From NCBI RefSeq assembly GCF_025717065.2, contig NZ_JAOVZO020000018.1:744001-808000 (forward strand): a DNA stretch of 64,000 nucleotides. The letters run 5' to 3'. The stretch is from Tahibacter soli (GTDB lineage: Bacteria; Pseudomonadota; Gammaproteobacteria; Xanthomonadales; Rhodanobacteraceae). Made by a program: the position numbers and the translations under genes. Below, one piece after another: positions 54,510-63,909 of the stretch. Within the stretch, counting starts at the first letter, position 1. The number at the start of each line of letters is the position of its first letter. The notes below the pieces were generated by a model. It made no database searches and had not been told where the DNA came from. It was given only the letters and a program-made list of their open reading frames with translations.

Positions 54510-56637
54510 GGCGAACTCCTGGTGGCGGGGGTGGCAGGCCCCGCCGCCGCACGCGCGAGCGCGTCGGCGACGAGGCCGGGGGTAAGAATCTGCGGCAGCA
54601 CTTCGGGCGCGCCGCCGCCGCGCGGATACAGCACGTACAGCGGCACGCCGCTGCGTCCGAAGCCGGCGAGATAGGTCGTGATCGCGGCGTCCTGGTTCGT
54701 CCAGTCGCCCTTGAGATAGCGCGTGCCGGTGTTCCTGAGCGCTTCGCGGAACGTGTCCGACGACAGCGCGACGCGCTCGTTCGCCAGGCACGTGATGCAC
54801 CAGGCGGCGGTCATGTTCACCAGCACCGGCGCACCTTCCTGGCGCAGCGCGTCGAGTTTGCCGGCGTCCCAGGGCTGCCATGCCGCGTCGGCGCCGGCAT
54901 GCGTCGCCGCCTGCGGCTTCAAGTCCGCGAGCGGCACGACCGCGACGAGCACGAGCGCGGCGATCGCCAGGCGCCGCAGCACGCGCGGCGCCGCGAACTG
55001 CGCGCGGCCGTGCCACACGAGCGCGCCGACGAGCACGACCGCGCCGGCGAGCACGAGCGCCGAAGCGTCCGCGCCGACCTGGCGCATCAGCACCCAGAAC
55101 AGCCACACGGCGGTGAGATACAGTGGAAACGCGAGCACCTGCTTCAACGTTTCCATCCACGCGCCGGGCCGCGGCAGCCAGCGCGCGAGCAGCGGCACGA
55201 ACCCGAGCGCGACGATCGGCAGCGCAAGACCCGCGCCGAGCGCCGCGAACACCGCGAGCGCGGCCCACGCGGGCTGCGTCAGCGCATAGCCGAGCGCCGG
55301 TCCCATGAACGGCGCCGTGCAAGGACTGGCGACCAAGCACGCGAGCACGCCGGTGAAGAACGCCGCGCGCACGCCGCCGCCTTCGGTCAGCCGCTGTCCG
55401 GTGCCGCTCCAGCGCGCGCCGACGACGTAGACGCCGGACAGGCTCAGGCCCATCGCGAGCATCAGGTACATGAGCGCCGCGACGAGCGTCGGCGACTGCA
55501 GCTGAAAACCCCAGCCGAGACTTTGACCGGCACCGCGCAGCGCGAGCAGCACGCCGGCGAGCGCGACGAAACCGGCCACGGTGCCGGCGAGGTACGCCAG
55601 GCCGCCGCGCCGCGCCGCACCCGGCGCATGCGCGCCCTCGGCGAGGCCGAGCGCCTTGAGCGACAGCACCGGGAACACGCACGGCATCAGGTTCAGGAGC
55701 ACGCCGCCGAGCAGTGCGAACGCGAGCGCGAACGCCAGACCGCCTTCGTGCGGCGCGACGGGTGCGGGGGCGCCGAGGCCGCGGCGGCTGTCTGTTCGAC
55801 CTCGCGCCACGCCACGCGCGTACGCCAGGCGCGCACGCCCTCGGCCCGCGAGACGACGACGAGGTCGAGCGTCTGCGGCATTTTCGACTTGTCGAAATAT
55901 TCGCTGCGCGCCGCGGTCGCGACCAGCGCGTCGCCGTCGCGCGCAAACGTCATCGCGGTGTTCGCCAGTACCTGCTCGGGCACGGCAAACGCGTCGAGCG
56001 CCTCGAGCGGCGGCAGGTTCGCGCCGGTCAGGCGGATCTCGACCGCGTCGCCGTGCGCGGTCGCCGCGCCGGTCCAGTCGACCGCCTGCGGCTGCGCCGC
56101 GTGCGCCGCCGCGAACAGCGCCTGCCAGCGCGGATCGGGCGCAGGCGCCGCGGCGATCGGCAGGTCGAGCGACAACGTCGCCTTGCCCGGAATGCATTCT
56201 TCTTCGCAGACGAGCCAGTTCGCATCGAGCGCGAACGACGCGCGTTCGCCGGGCTGCGCGCCGGCCGGCACGGTGACGCGCACCGGCAGCAGCATTTCGC
56301 CGTCGTAGCCGAAATTGTGCAATTCGCCGACGCGCAGGCGCTGCGGCGCCGGCCACGCGATCTCGTCGACCGCATAGCCCGGCGGTACGCGCCACGCAAG
56401 CTTCGTCGGCAGGCCCGAATCGCCCGGGTTGATCCAGTACGTGTGCCAGTGCGGATCGTGCTTCAGGCGCAGGCCGAGCCACGCGGAACCGCCCGGCGCG
56501 AGCGCCGTCGACTCGGCGACGAGCTCGACGGTCAGATGTTCGGCGTCGACCGGTGCGGCGTTCCCCGCCGAGAACGGCAGCAGCGACAGCAGCGCCGCCA
56601 TCGCCCGTTTCCACCCGCGTTTGCGCGTCTCGCCCAT
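54506..56637 (-). pseudogene. dsbD: DsbD-type protein-disulfide reductase, frameshifted
   Basis: Moves electrons from cytoplasmic thioredoxin to periplasmic thiols. The N-terminal part (56637 down to ~55770) has a signal peptide and a DsbD-alpha/ScsB-like domain with CEEEC. The remainder (~55770-54506, another frame) encodes the membrane domain with its Cys pair (LMPCVFP and ASPCTAPFMG), eight helices and a C-terminal thioredoxin domain with WCITC. The frame changes in a C5 run at 55766-55770 (minus strand). One extra C joins both parts into an intact ~710-residue protein, so this is probably an assembly error rather than a dead gene. Co-translated with the redoxin downstream. Confidence 0.88.
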
Positions 56638-56842
56638 GCCGATGCCCGTTGCGCCGAAACCGTAGTCTCGGAGAATGACCGTTATCCGTGCGTTTCGACA
56701 CCGCGCGGTTCGGCGAAGCGAAGCGATTGTGCGCCGGACCGTGACGGCCGGGAACGGCCCCGGAAAGGCCTGTCCCGCGCGTCAATCAGGGCGGGACATG
56801 ACCGTTTGCCGCGAGTAGACTGCGCGCGCCTCGTCCAACGGA
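56638..56842. other. intergenic region, no feature seen
   Basis: 205-base spacer between divergent dsbD and the MFS gene. No strong promoter or repeat recognised on either strand. Confidence 0.5.
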
Positions 56843-58105
56843 ATGCCCGTGGAATCGCCAGCCGCAGCTACCCCCGCCCGCCGCGCCGCCTTCATTTTCA
56901 TCTTCGTCACCGTCGCGCTCGACATCCTCGCGTTCGGCATCGTCATTCCGGTGCTGCCGCGCCTGATCCGCGAGATGTCGGGCGGCGATTTCGTGTCGGC
57001 GGCCGACTGGGTCGGCATCATCAGCACGGTCTACGCGGTCGTGCAGTTCTTCTCGACGCCGGTGCTCGGCGCGCTGTCCGACCGCTACGGTCGGCGGCCC
57101 GTGATTCTGCTGTCGAACCTCGGTCTCGGTCTCGATTTCATCCTGCTCGCGGTCGTCAATTCGCTGCCGTGGTTCATCGTCGCGCGCATCGTTTCGGGCA
57201 TGACCGCGGCGAGCTTCAGCTGCGCCAACGCGTACATCGCCGACGTCACGCCGGCGGACCGGCGCGCCGAAACCTTCGGCAAGCTCGGCGCCGCGTTCGG
57301 CATCGGCTTCGTCGTCGGCCCCGCGCTCGGCGGCATGCTCGGCGAAATCGACATCCGCCTGCCGTTCTGGGTGGCCGCCGGTCTCGCGCTCGCGAATTTC
57401 TGCTACGGCTGGTTCGTGCTGCCCGAATCGCTGCCGCCGGAGCGCCGCACGCCGACGCTCGACTGGTCGCACGTCAAGCCGTTCGGCGGGCTGCAGCGTC
57501 TGCGCCGCTATCCGCAGGTGTTCGGCCTCGCGGTCGTCGTGTTCCTGTCGAGCCTTGCGCACTATGTGCTCAATACCACGTTTGTACTTTATGCGGACTA
57601 TCGCTACGACTGGGGTCCGCGCGCGGTCGGCTACACGCTGGGACTCGTCGGCGTGTGCAACGGCATCGTGCAGGCGCTGCTCGTCGGCAAGTTCGTGCGG
57701 CGCTTCGGCGAGCGCCGCATGCTGTACGCGGGACTCGCGTTCGGCGCGATCGGCTTCGCCTGGCAGGGACTCGCGCCGACCGGCTGGCTGTCGCTGATCG
57801 CGATCCCGATGCTCGCGCTGTGGGGCGTCGCCAATCCCGCGGTGCAGGCGCTGATGACGCGGCAGGTCGATCCGCACGAGCAGGGCCGCCTGCAAGGTGC
57901 GGTCGCGGGCCTCGCGAGTCTCGCCGGCATTTTCGGCCCGGGCCTGTATACGCAGACGTTCGCGTGGGGCATCTCGCCGAACAATCCGTGGCACGTGCCG
58001 GGCGCGGCGTTCCTGCTCGCGGCGCTGCTGCTCGTCGTCGCGATCGTCATGACGATGCGTGCATTGGCGCATGCGACGGTGCCCGCCACGTCGACGGAAT
58101 CGTAG
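56843..58105 (+). CDS. MFS transporter, TetA-like drug/H+ antiporter group
   Basis: 420 residues with twelve predicted helices. Motif A-like [12 protein letters not shown] after helix 2, the helix-5 motif C-like [12 protein letters not shown] (DHA1 antiporter signature) and a mid-protein loop place it in the TCR/TetA branch. True tetracycline specificity cannot be inferred; related chromosomal genes export varied compounds. The ATG at 56843 lacks a strong ribosome-binding site. No TetR-type regulator is adjacent. Confidence 0.93.
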   Translation: MPVESPAAATPARRAAFIFIFVTVALDILAFGIVIPVLPRLIREMSGGDFVSAADWVGIISTVYAVVQFFSTPVLGALSDRYGRRPVILLSNLGLGLDFILLAVVNSLPWFIVARIVSGMTAASFSCANAYIADVTPADRRAETFGKLGAAFGIGFVVGPALGGMLGEIDIRLPFWVAAGLALANFCYGWFVLPESLPPERRTPTLDWSHVKPFGGLQRLRRYPQVFGLAVVVFLSSLAHYVLNTTFVLYADYRYDWGPRAVGYTLGLVGVCNGIVQALLVGKFVRRFGERRMLYAGLAFGAIGFAWQGLAPTGWLSLIAIPMLALWGVANPAVQALMTRQVDPHEQGRLQGAVAGLASLAGIFGPGLYTQTFAWGISPNNPWHVPGAAFLLAALLLVVAIVMTMRALAHATVPATSTES

Positions 58106-58129
58106 CCAACAATTTTTTTACAAACCCCC

Positions 58130-58158
58130 TTGAAACCGTCGAACGATGCGAGTAACTT
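58130..58158 (+). promoter_or_regulatory. possible promoter of the 58.2-58.4 kb transcript
   Basis: TTGAAA, 17 bases, TAACTT, followed by a GC-rich discriminator; 25 bases after the MFS stop. Confidence 0.4.
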
Positions 58159-58164
58159 GCGCAC

Positions 58165-58414
58165 GCTTCGCGCGGCATTCCGCGCACTCTTGAGTTTTAT
58201 ACGAATGAGACAGCCGATTCTCCATCGCAATCCGAACGCGCTGCGCAGCGACAGCTGGCGCGGATCGCGTGCGCTTGCGCGCGGCGAACGACTGTATCGC
58301 GGACCGATTCCGCACCCGGCCTGACCTCTTGAACAGAGGAAGGTCGGTTCAACACCGACCTTCCGAGGCAACGCGAACGCCCCCGGAAGGCCATGCCCCG
58401 GGGGCGTTTTTTTT
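58165..58414 (+). ncRNA. candidate structured small RNA ending at a terminator
   Basis: About 250 bases with an early hairpin (GCGCGG/CCGCGC, 58170-58185), a very strong 11-bp hairpin GGAAGGTCGGT/ACCGACCTTCC (58338-58364) and the terminator at 58377. A 39-codon Arg-rich frame (58205-58324, ATG without a good ribosome-binding site) lies inside; whether it is translated is unclear. No similarity to a known RNA family recognised. Confidence 0.4.
58377..58414 (+). terminator. strong intrinsic terminator
   Basis: Ten-bp stem ACGCCCCCGG/CCGGGGGCGT with an 11-base loop, then TTTTTTT. It isolates the upstream transcript from the sigma-54-like unit that follows. Confidence 0.9.
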
Positions 58415-58533
58415 GGCGTTCGCAGGTTGGATACACACGGAATTCGGCGCCGTTCCGCGGCGCCAAAACGCGCATTGTGGTCACTCATCGCAACGAATCA
58501 CAGCGGCATGGCTTTGCTGCCATCCGGTGCGCG

Positions 58534-58549
58534 CGGCGCTGCCGTTGCG
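58534..58549 (+). promoter_or_regulatory. candidate sigma-54 (-24/-12) promoter
   Basis: CGGCGC, 5 bases, TTGCG. GG and GC are exactly 10 bases apart, as RpoN requires, against the consensus TGGCAC-N5-TTGCA. Transcription would start near 58560, just before the tRNA-like elements. An inverted repeat GGCGCC-N7-GGCGCC at 58446-58464, about 100 bases upstream of that start, is a possible enhancer site. Confidence 0.45.
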
Positions 58550-58586
58550 TATGCCGTGGTTCCTGCGGGCCATGACGCTCCGGTAA

Positions 58587-58616
58587 CCCCGCAAGGGGCA
58601 CAGGTTCGAATCCTGT
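58587..58616 (+). ncRNA. isolated tRNA T-arm with GNRA hairpin
   Basis: CCCC-GCAA-GGGG hairpin (58587-58598) followed by a perfect T-arm: stem ACAGG/CCTGT around TTCGAAT (58600-58616). This is what the 3' half of a long-variable-arm tRNA looks like, but no matching 5' half is found upstream, and it ends 2 bases before the next tRNA-like element. Confidence 0.6.
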
Positions 58617-58618
58617 CT

Positions 58619-58694
58619 TTGAAGCTAGCTCATTCGGGTAGAGCAACGAACTAGTCATTCGTGGGTAGCGGGTTCGAGTCCCGCGCTTCCTCCA
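58619..58694 (+). ncRNA. tRNA-like RNA with defective acceptor tip and encoded CCA
   Basis: 76 bases folding as a cloverleaf. D-stem GCTC/GAGC; anticodon stem ACGAA/TTCGT with 7-base loop CTAGTCA; 5-base variable loop; T-arm GCGGG-TTCGAGT-CCCGC; 3' CCA. The acceptor pairs at positions 3-7 (GAAGC/GCTTC), but positions 1 and 2 face T and C (T-T and T-C mismatches). The nominal anticodon AGT (Thr) with C at position 37 is abnormal. A working tRNA is therefore unlikely; a tRNA mimic or decaying tRNA fits better. Confidence 0.7.
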
Positions 58695-58720
58695 GAGCAA
58701 CACCCGGGACGCAAGTCCCA

Positions 58721-58931
58721 GGAAACATCCCGCGCGGCGGCGTTGAATGGTACGCATTGCATTCAACGCCGGCCGCAGCGGTCGCGCCGCCGGCCTCGCG
58801 CCGGCGCCGCGCACGAGCGGCAGCGCTCGGCGATCGCGTTCGGCGTGAAGCACTGCGCCGCACGATCGCAACGCCTGCCGCGACTGCGCCGCGCTCGCGC
58901 CGGGTTCGCGTCGCGCCGTCGGGATGTTTCC
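58721..58931 (+). ncRNA. candidate 211-nt structured RNA element
   Basis: Closed by a 12-bp perfect helix GGAAACATCCCG (58721-58732) / CGGGATGTTTCC (58920-58931). Inside: a 12-bp helix CGGCGTTGAATG/CATTCAACGCCG (58738-58771), hairpins at 58788-58806 (7 bp) and 58814-58829 (6 bp), a two-part stem GCGATCG..CGGCG / CGCCG..CGATCGC (58830-58869), and CGCGAC/GTCGCG (58879-58915). A GCAA-loop hairpin GGGAC/GTCCC (58706-58719) precedes it. The A/T-containing long helices are unlikely to be chance even at this GC content. Not a known family to me. Confidence 0.5.
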
Positions 58932-59049
58932 GCCACTCATTCTTTCGCCCGCGTCGTCGACGCGGGCTCGCAAGCCCCGCGCGGCGTCGGCAACACGCGC
59001 GCAAGGTTCTCGCCACCAGCGTTGCCGCAACACGACTAGGATTATAAAA

Positions 59050-60183
59050 ATGGCTGTTTTATGGAAAACGGTCGTGATCGGCGACAACGAGCGCGGCCTG
59101 GAATTTCGCGACAAGCGCTTCGAACGCGTGCTGACGCCGGGCGTGTACCGCATCGCGCGCGGCTTCGCGCAGCGCGAGGTGCGCGTGTTCGATCTCGGTT
59201 CGATCGAATACGCGAGCAAGGACGTCGACACGCTGATCGAACGTCTCGGCACGCGTCTGGAGGAACACTTCGTGCTCGCCGACGTCGGCGTGGACGAGGC
59301 CGGTCTCGTCATGCACAACGGCAAGCTCGTCGACGTGCTCGCGCCGGGTACGCGCAAGCTGTACTGGCGCCGCGCGAACGGCATCGCGGTCGAACGCGTC
59401 GCTCTGGGCGAAGGCCTGGAAGTGCCGGTCGCGGTCGCCAAGCGTCTGCGTCAACTCGGCTCGCTCGCGAAGGTCGCGCTCGGCATCGACGTGCCGGCCG
59501 AAAGCGTCGGTCTCGTGTTCGTCGACGGCAAGCTTGCACGCACGTTGCCGCCCGGCGCGTACGCGTTCTGGAACTTCGGCCGCAACGTCGGCGCGGAAGT
59601 CGTCGAGCTGCGCGTGCAGAGCGTCGAGGTGTCGGGCCAGGAGCTGTTGACGCGCGACAAGGTGACGTTGCGCGTGAACCTCGCCGCGAGTTTCCGCGTC
59701 GCCGACGCGGTGACGATGCGTACGCGCGTGGCGAAGTTCACCGACTTCTTCTACCGCGAACTGCAGTTCGGCCTGCGCAAGGCCGTCGCGGCGAAGACGC
59801 TGGACGAACTCCTCGGCGACAAGGCGTCGCTCGACGGCGACATCTTCGCGTACGTGCACGAGCGCATCGGCAGCCTCGGCGTCGAAGTGCTCGGCGTCGG
59901 CGTGAAAGACGTGATCCTGCCGGGCGAGATGCGCGAGATCCTGAACAGCGTGGTGCAGGCCGAAAAGGCCGCGCAGGCGAACGTGATCCGCCGGCGCGAA
60001 GAGGCGAACGCGACGCGTTCGGCGCTCAACACCGCCAAGCTGATCGAGGAAAGCCCGACGCTGATGCGTCTGAAGGAGCTGGAGACCTTGGAAAAGGTCA
60101 CCGAGAAGATCGACAAGCTGACCGTGTTCGGCGGCCTGGACGGTGTGCTCAACCAGCTCGTCAAGCTCAAGGCAGGCGCGTAA
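59050..60183 (+). CDS. slipin family protein (SPFH domain)
   Basis: 377 residues. An N-terminal ~150-residue duplicated beta-domain precedes the SPFH/band-7 core (about 155-310: LLTRDKVTLRVNLAASFRV, DIFAYVHERIGSLGVEVLGVGVKDVILP). The characteristic helical tail follows (AEKAAQANVIRRREEANATRS, given as two parts AEKAAQAN and IRRREEANATRS). No clear transmembrane start, so membrane attachment, if any, is peripheral. This slipin subtype is one I associate with RtcR/sigma-54-controlled RNA-repair operons in other proteobacteria. The ATG follows AGGATTATAAAA. Ends at the terminator at 60215. Confidence 0.88.
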   Translation: MAVLWKTVVIGDNERGLEFRDKRFERVLTPGVYRIARGFAQREVRVFDLGSIEYASKDVDTLIERLGTRLEEHFVLADVGVDEAGLVMHNGKLVDVLAPGTRKLYWRRANGIAVERVALGEGLEVPVAVAKRLRQLGSLAKVALGIDVPAESVGLVFVDGKLARTLPPGAYAFWNFGRNVGAEVVELRVQSVEVSGQELLTRDKVTLRVNLAASFRVADAVTMRTRVAKFTDFFYRELQFGLRKAVAAKTLDELLGDKASLDGDIFAYVHERIGSLGVEVLGVGVKDVILPGEMREILNSVVQAEKAAQANVIRRREEANATRSALNTAKLIEESPTLMRLKELETLEKVTEKIDKLTVFGGLDGVLNQLVKLKAGA

Positions 60184-60214
60184 GGGAGCGGGACGACCGC
60201 TCCGGCGCGAAGAG

Positions 60215-60247
60215 AAAGCGGCCGCCGTAAGGCGGCCGCTTTTCTTT
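60215..60247. terminator. intrinsic terminator between slipin and kinase genes
   Basis: Twelve-bp stem AAAGCGGCCGCC/GGCGGCCGCTTT, loop GTAA, then CTTT; the A-rich left flank lets it work for the convergent kinase gene too. Confidence 0.93.
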
Positions 60248-60274
60248 GGCGAGCCTGATGACATCCGGCAGGTG

Positions 60275-62698
60275 TCAGGCGTTCGGGATCGAATCGTCCC
60301 GCTTCGCCCATTCCTTCAACGTATCGAACGCCTCTGCCAGCGCATCGACTTGCGCCTTCATTTCCTTCTCGCCGCCCCGCGCGCAACGTTCGAGCGCGTC
60401 GGCCGCGTCGCCCAGCGCCAGCGCTCCGACGAGCCGCGCCGCCCCCTTGATGCGATGCGCGTCGCGCGCGACCGCCTCGGCGTCGCCGCCGCCGTACGCC
60501 GCGACGACCGCCGCGACGTCGCGCTCGGTCGACTCGACGAAATCGCGCAGCAGATTCGCGACGACACCGGCGTCGCCGCCGGCGATGTCCGTGAGCGCGG
60601 CGAGATTGACCGGTGCCTGCTCGCCCGAGGCGAGCGACGGCACCGATGCGGCGAGAGCGCTCTCTTGTGCCGGAAACGCCACGTGCGGCAGCCATTGCCG
60701 CAGCTTGCGCGCCAGCTGCACGATGCTGACCGGCTTGCCGAGGAAATCGTCCATGCCGGCCGCAACGCAGCGCTCGGCTTCGCCCTTCGTCACGTTCGCG
60801 GTCAGCGCGACGATCGGCGTGCGCGCCAGCCCCTCGCGCCGCTCGTGCGCGCGCACGGCCGCGGTCAGCGCATAGCCGTCCATGCGCGGCATGTGGATGT
60901 CGGCGAGCACCAGCGCGAAACGTCCGCTTTTCCACACTTCCAGCGCTTCGGCGCCGTCGGCCGCGCCGATCGACGCGTAGCCCGCGCGTTCGAGCTGGCG
61001 CGCCACCACTTCGCGATTCGTCGGATGATCGTCGACCACCAGCACGAGGCTGCGTTCGCGCTCGGCCTCGGCGACCGTCGGCGCCGCGCGCTGCGGCAGG
61101 TCGCCGGCGGCGCCGTTGCGGCGCGGCGCGATCGCTTCGGCCGTCGCTTTCGGCAACGGCAGCACGAGCGTGACCGTCGTGCCTTCGCCGAGCTGGCTGC
61201 GCAGGCCCAGGTCGCCGCCGAGCAGGCGCGCGAGCCGCAGGCAGATCGCAAGGCCGAGACCCGTGCCGCCGTAAGCGCGCGCGGTGCCGCCGTCGGCCTG
61301 CGCGAACGGCGTGAACAGACGGTCCTGGTGGGCCTGGTCGATGCCGATGCCCGTGTCCTGCACGCGCAGCGCAAGGGTCTGCGACTGATCGTCCTGCATC
61401 AGCATTTCGAGTTCGATCGCAACGCCGCCCTTGTGCGTGAACTTGAGCGCGTTCGATACGAGGTTGGACAGGATCTGCCGCAGTCGCAGCGGATCGACGC
61501 GGTGCGCGGGCGCCACGTTCGCGTCGACCGTCAGCGTCAGGTACAGCCCGCGCGACGACGCCACGCCGAGAAAGTTGTTGACGGTCGCCTCGACCAGCCG
61601 GCGCAGGTCGGTCGGTTCGGGCGCGAGGTCGAGCCGGTCGGCCTCGATTTTAGAAAAATCCAGAATGTCGCCGATGATCTGCAGGAGCGCCTGCGTCGAG
61701 GTTTCGATGACGGTGACGCAGCGGCGCTGCTCGGCGTCGAGGTCGGTGTGCGACAGCAGTTCGAGCATGCCGGTGACGCCGATCATCGGCGTGCGGATTT
61801 CGTGGCTCATCGCGGCGAGAAACGCGCTCTTGGCGCGGTTCGCGTCCTGCGCGTGCGCTTCGCTTTCGCGCAGCTCGACCTCGTTGCGCGCGAGCGTGTC
61901 GCGCATGCTGAGGAACGCCTCGGCGACGACGCCGAGCTCGCCGCGCGGCAGGCGGCCGACCGGCGCGTCGTAGTCGCCGCGCTGCGTCGCGCGCGCGAGC
62001 TTCACGAGTTTTTCGACGCCGCGGTAGATGTGGCGCAGGATCTGCCGGCCGACCACGAGCACGATGAGAAGCGTTGCGACCGACAGTCCGATGCGCCACC
62101 AGTTCACACGCCACGCGCGGGCGACGTCGGCCGCGAGATTTTCGTTCGCGGTAACCATCTTGAGATCGGACAGGAAGGCCAGGCGCATCGTGACCGGATC
62201 GATCGCCGGATACAGCTCGGTGTCGGCGAACTTGCCGAGCGCGGGCAGGTCGCGGCTGACCAGAATCGCGCGCAGCTTCGCCGCGGCGCGGTCGGCGCTT
62301 TCGCGATGGCGCGCGATCTCGTCGACGAGGCTCTTCTGCTCGGGCGTCAGGCGCGTGCCGTTGAGCGCCTCCCAATGCCGCTGCACGCGCGTTGCCGCGC
62401 GATCGAGCACTTCGACGCCCTGCTCCCAGCCCATGAGGTTGTTGCGCACGCGAAACGTCGTGTCGACGACGTCGAAGCCGTAGGCATCGGAAATGCCCTT
62501 GACGTAGTTGAGGCCGCCGAGCGAGTCGTCGCGCACGCCTTGCATCGTGCGCACGGTCGCCTGCTGGCTCAGCGTGTCGAGCACGAGCACGGTCGCGCCG
62601 GTCGCCAGCATCAGTCCGAACAGCGACAGCAGCTGCTGGCGTATCGACAGGCGCGACGGGCGCCAGCCGAACGACGGTTCGCGCGGCGGCGCGTCCAC
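60275..62698 (-). CDS. hybrid sensor histidine kinase with receiver and HPt domains
   Basis: 807 residues from a GTG at 62698 that shares one base with the stop of the preceding gene (TAGTG). Order: transmembrane helix ~20-40, periplasmic helical sensor (~45-190), second transmembrane helix, HAMP-like linker, HisKA with [10 protein letters not shown] (phospho-His ~296), HATPase with NLVSNALKF and DTGIGI and [10 protein letters not shown] receiver follows ([12 protein letters not shown], Asp ~597), then an HPt with DAHRIKGAA (His ~748). A complete phosphorelay in one chain; probable output is the Rec-EAL protein encoded just upstream. Signal unknown. Confidence 0.95.
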   Translation of the reverse strand: MDAPPREPSFGWRPSRLSIRQQLLSLFGLMLATGATVLVLDTLSQQATVRTMQGVRDDSLGGLNYVKGISDAYGFDVVDTTFRVRNNLMGWEQGVEVLDRAATRVQRHWEALNGTRLTPEQKSLVDEIARHRESADRAAAKLRAILVSRDLPALGKFADTELYPAIDPVTMRLAFLSDLKMVTANENLAADVARAWRVNWWRIGLSVATLLIVLVVGRQILRHIYRGVEKLVKLARATQRGDYDAPVGRLPRGELGVVAEAFLSMRDTLARNEVELRESEAHAQDANRAKSAFLAAMSHEIRTPMIGVTGMLELLSHTDLDAEQRRCVTVIETSTQALLQIIGDILDFSKIEADRLDLAPEPTDLRRLVEATVNNFLGVASSRGLYLTLTVDANVAPAHRVDPLRLRQILSNLVSNALKFTHKGGVAIELEMLMQDDQSQTLALRVQDTGIGIDQAHQDRLFTPFAQADGGTARAYGGTGLGLAICLRLARLLGGDLGLRSQLGEGTTVTLVLPLPKATAEAIAPRRNGAAGDLPQRAAPTVAEAERERSLVLVVDDHPTNREVVARQLERAGYASIGAADGAEALEVWKSGRFALVLADIHMPRMDGYALTAAVRAHERREGLARTPIVALTANVTKGEAERCVAAGMDDFLGKPVSIVQLARKLRQWLPHVAFPAQESALAASVPSLASGEQAPVNLAALTDIAGGDAGVVANLLRDFVESTERDVAAVVAAYGGGDAEAVARDAHRIKGAARLVGALALGDAADALERCARGGEKEMKAQVDALAEAFDTLKEWAKRDDSIPNA

Positions 62699-63909
62699 TA
62701 GGCGCCGACGATGCCGGCAGGCGGCCGCCAGTGCTGAACCTGGTCGATCAGCGCGTGGCCGGCGACGGCCGCGCCGATCAGAAAGCCCTGCGCGTGCTGG
62801 CAGCCGAGCTCGGCCAGCATCTGCCAGTCTTCGACCGTCTCGACGCCTTCGGCGATCGTGCCGAGATCGAGCTTGCGCGCCAGCTCCAGGCTCGTTTCGA
62901 CGACCGCGCGCTTGCGCGGCTGCCGCGCCGAGCCCGTGACGAAGCCCTGGTCGATCTTCAGTTCGGTAAAAGGAATCTGCGACAGCTGCGCGAGCGACGA
63001 ATAGCCGGTGCCGAAGTCGTCGATCGCGAGCCCGAAACCTTTGAGGCGCAGCCGTGCCAGCACGTTGAGCGCGTTCGCCGCCTCGCCCATGACCGAGCTT
63101 TCGGTGACCTCGAACACCACGTCGCGCGGTTTCACGCCCGCCTGCTGCACGGTCTGCTGGTAGCGGTCGGCGGTGTCCACCTTGGCGAGGTTCAACATCG
63201 AGACGTTGACCGACAACCGCAATTCCAGGCCCGACGCGGCCCAGCGCGTGCGCCAGCGGCACGCCTTGGCGAGCATGCGGTCGGTGAACGCGTCGATGAG
63301 CCCTTCGCGTTCGAGCAGGTGGACGAACTGCGCCGGCATGACCACGCCGTCGTCGCGTATCCAGCGCGCGAGCGCCTCGACGCCGACGACATGGCCGCTC
63401 GCGATCGCGACCTGCGGCTGGAACCACGGTTCGAACTCGTCGGCATCGAGCGCATCGACCAGCGCGCGGCGGTCGAGATCGAGCGGCGCGTCGTCGCGGT
63501 CTTCTTCGTGTTCCTGATGAAAATGCAGCAGCACGTCGTGCAGCTTTTGCGCCGTCAGCGGCTTTTCGACCGTGCCGAGCACGCGCAGGCCCGACGCGCG
63601 CGCCATCGTCTGCACCGTGTTGAGCAGCGACGGATCCAGGGCCGACAGTACGACGATCGCGCGCGCCAGACGACGGCCGGCAACGTGACCGATCAGCTCG
63701 ATGCCGTCCATTTCCGGCAGGTCGAGATCGACGACGACGACGTCGGGCGGTTCGGCCATCGCGCCGAGGCGGTCAAGCGCCTCGCGCCCGTTCGCGGCCT
63801 CGTACGCGCGCTCGACGCCGAGGCCCGCGAGCAGGCGCAACGCGATGCTGCGCTGGAAGCCGTGATCCTCGACCACCATCACCGACAGCGGGGCGAACCG
63901 TGACGTCAT
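62698..63909 (-). CDS. response regulator with EAL c-di-GMP phosphodiesterase
   Basis: 403 residues. Receiver domain with phospho-Asp61 in [12 protein letters not shown], then an EAL domain whose catalytic residues are all present: EAL in GVEALARW (~178), NVS, EVTES, the DDFGTGYSS loop, KIDQGF and EGVET. It should hydrolyse c-di-GMP when its state allows, controlling biofilm/motility behaviour. RocR-like layout. The ATG at 63909 follows GAGGGA. The 91 bases beyond it to the window end show nothing further. Confidence 0.95.
   Translation of the reverse strand: MTSRFAPLSVMVVEDHGFQRSIALRLLAGLGVERAYEAANGREALDRLGAMAEPPDVVVVDLDLPEMDGIELIGHVAGRRLARAIVVLSALDPSLLNTVQTMARASGLRVLGTVEKPLTAQKLHDVLLHFHQEHEEDRDDAPLDLDRRALVDALDADEFEPWFQPQVAIASGHVVGVEALARWIRDDGVVMPAQFVHLLEREGLIDAFTDRMLAKACRWRTRWAASGLELRLSVNVSMLNLAKVDTADRYQQTVQQAGVKPRDVVFEVTESSVMGEAANALNVLARLRLKGFGLAIDDFGTGYSSLAQLSQIPFTELKIDQGFVTGSARQPRKRAVVETSLELARKLDLGTIAEGVETVEDWQMLAELGCQHAQGFLIGAAVAGHALIDQVQHWRPPAGIVGA

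Noticed and set aside
58619-58694. Functional tRNA-Thr(AGT)
   Set aside because: Acceptor tip unpaired at two positions, C at position 37, and an A34 anticodon that bacteria rarely use for Thr.
58739-58771. sigma-54 promoter in the sequence TGGTACGCATTGCA
   Set aside because: GG and GC are only 8 bases apart instead of 10, and the site is the loop of a 12-bp hairpin.
58721-58931. MITE-like mobile repeat with 12-bp terminal inverted repeats
   Set aside because: No target-site duplication at the flanks and no second copy in the window; kept as an alternative to test rather than the main reading.
58651-59016. 121-codon frame on the minus strand across the structured RNA region
   Set aside because: Arg/Ala/Pro-biased composition typical of antisense frames in GC-rich DNA, no ribosome-binding site, and it crosses the tRNA-like element.
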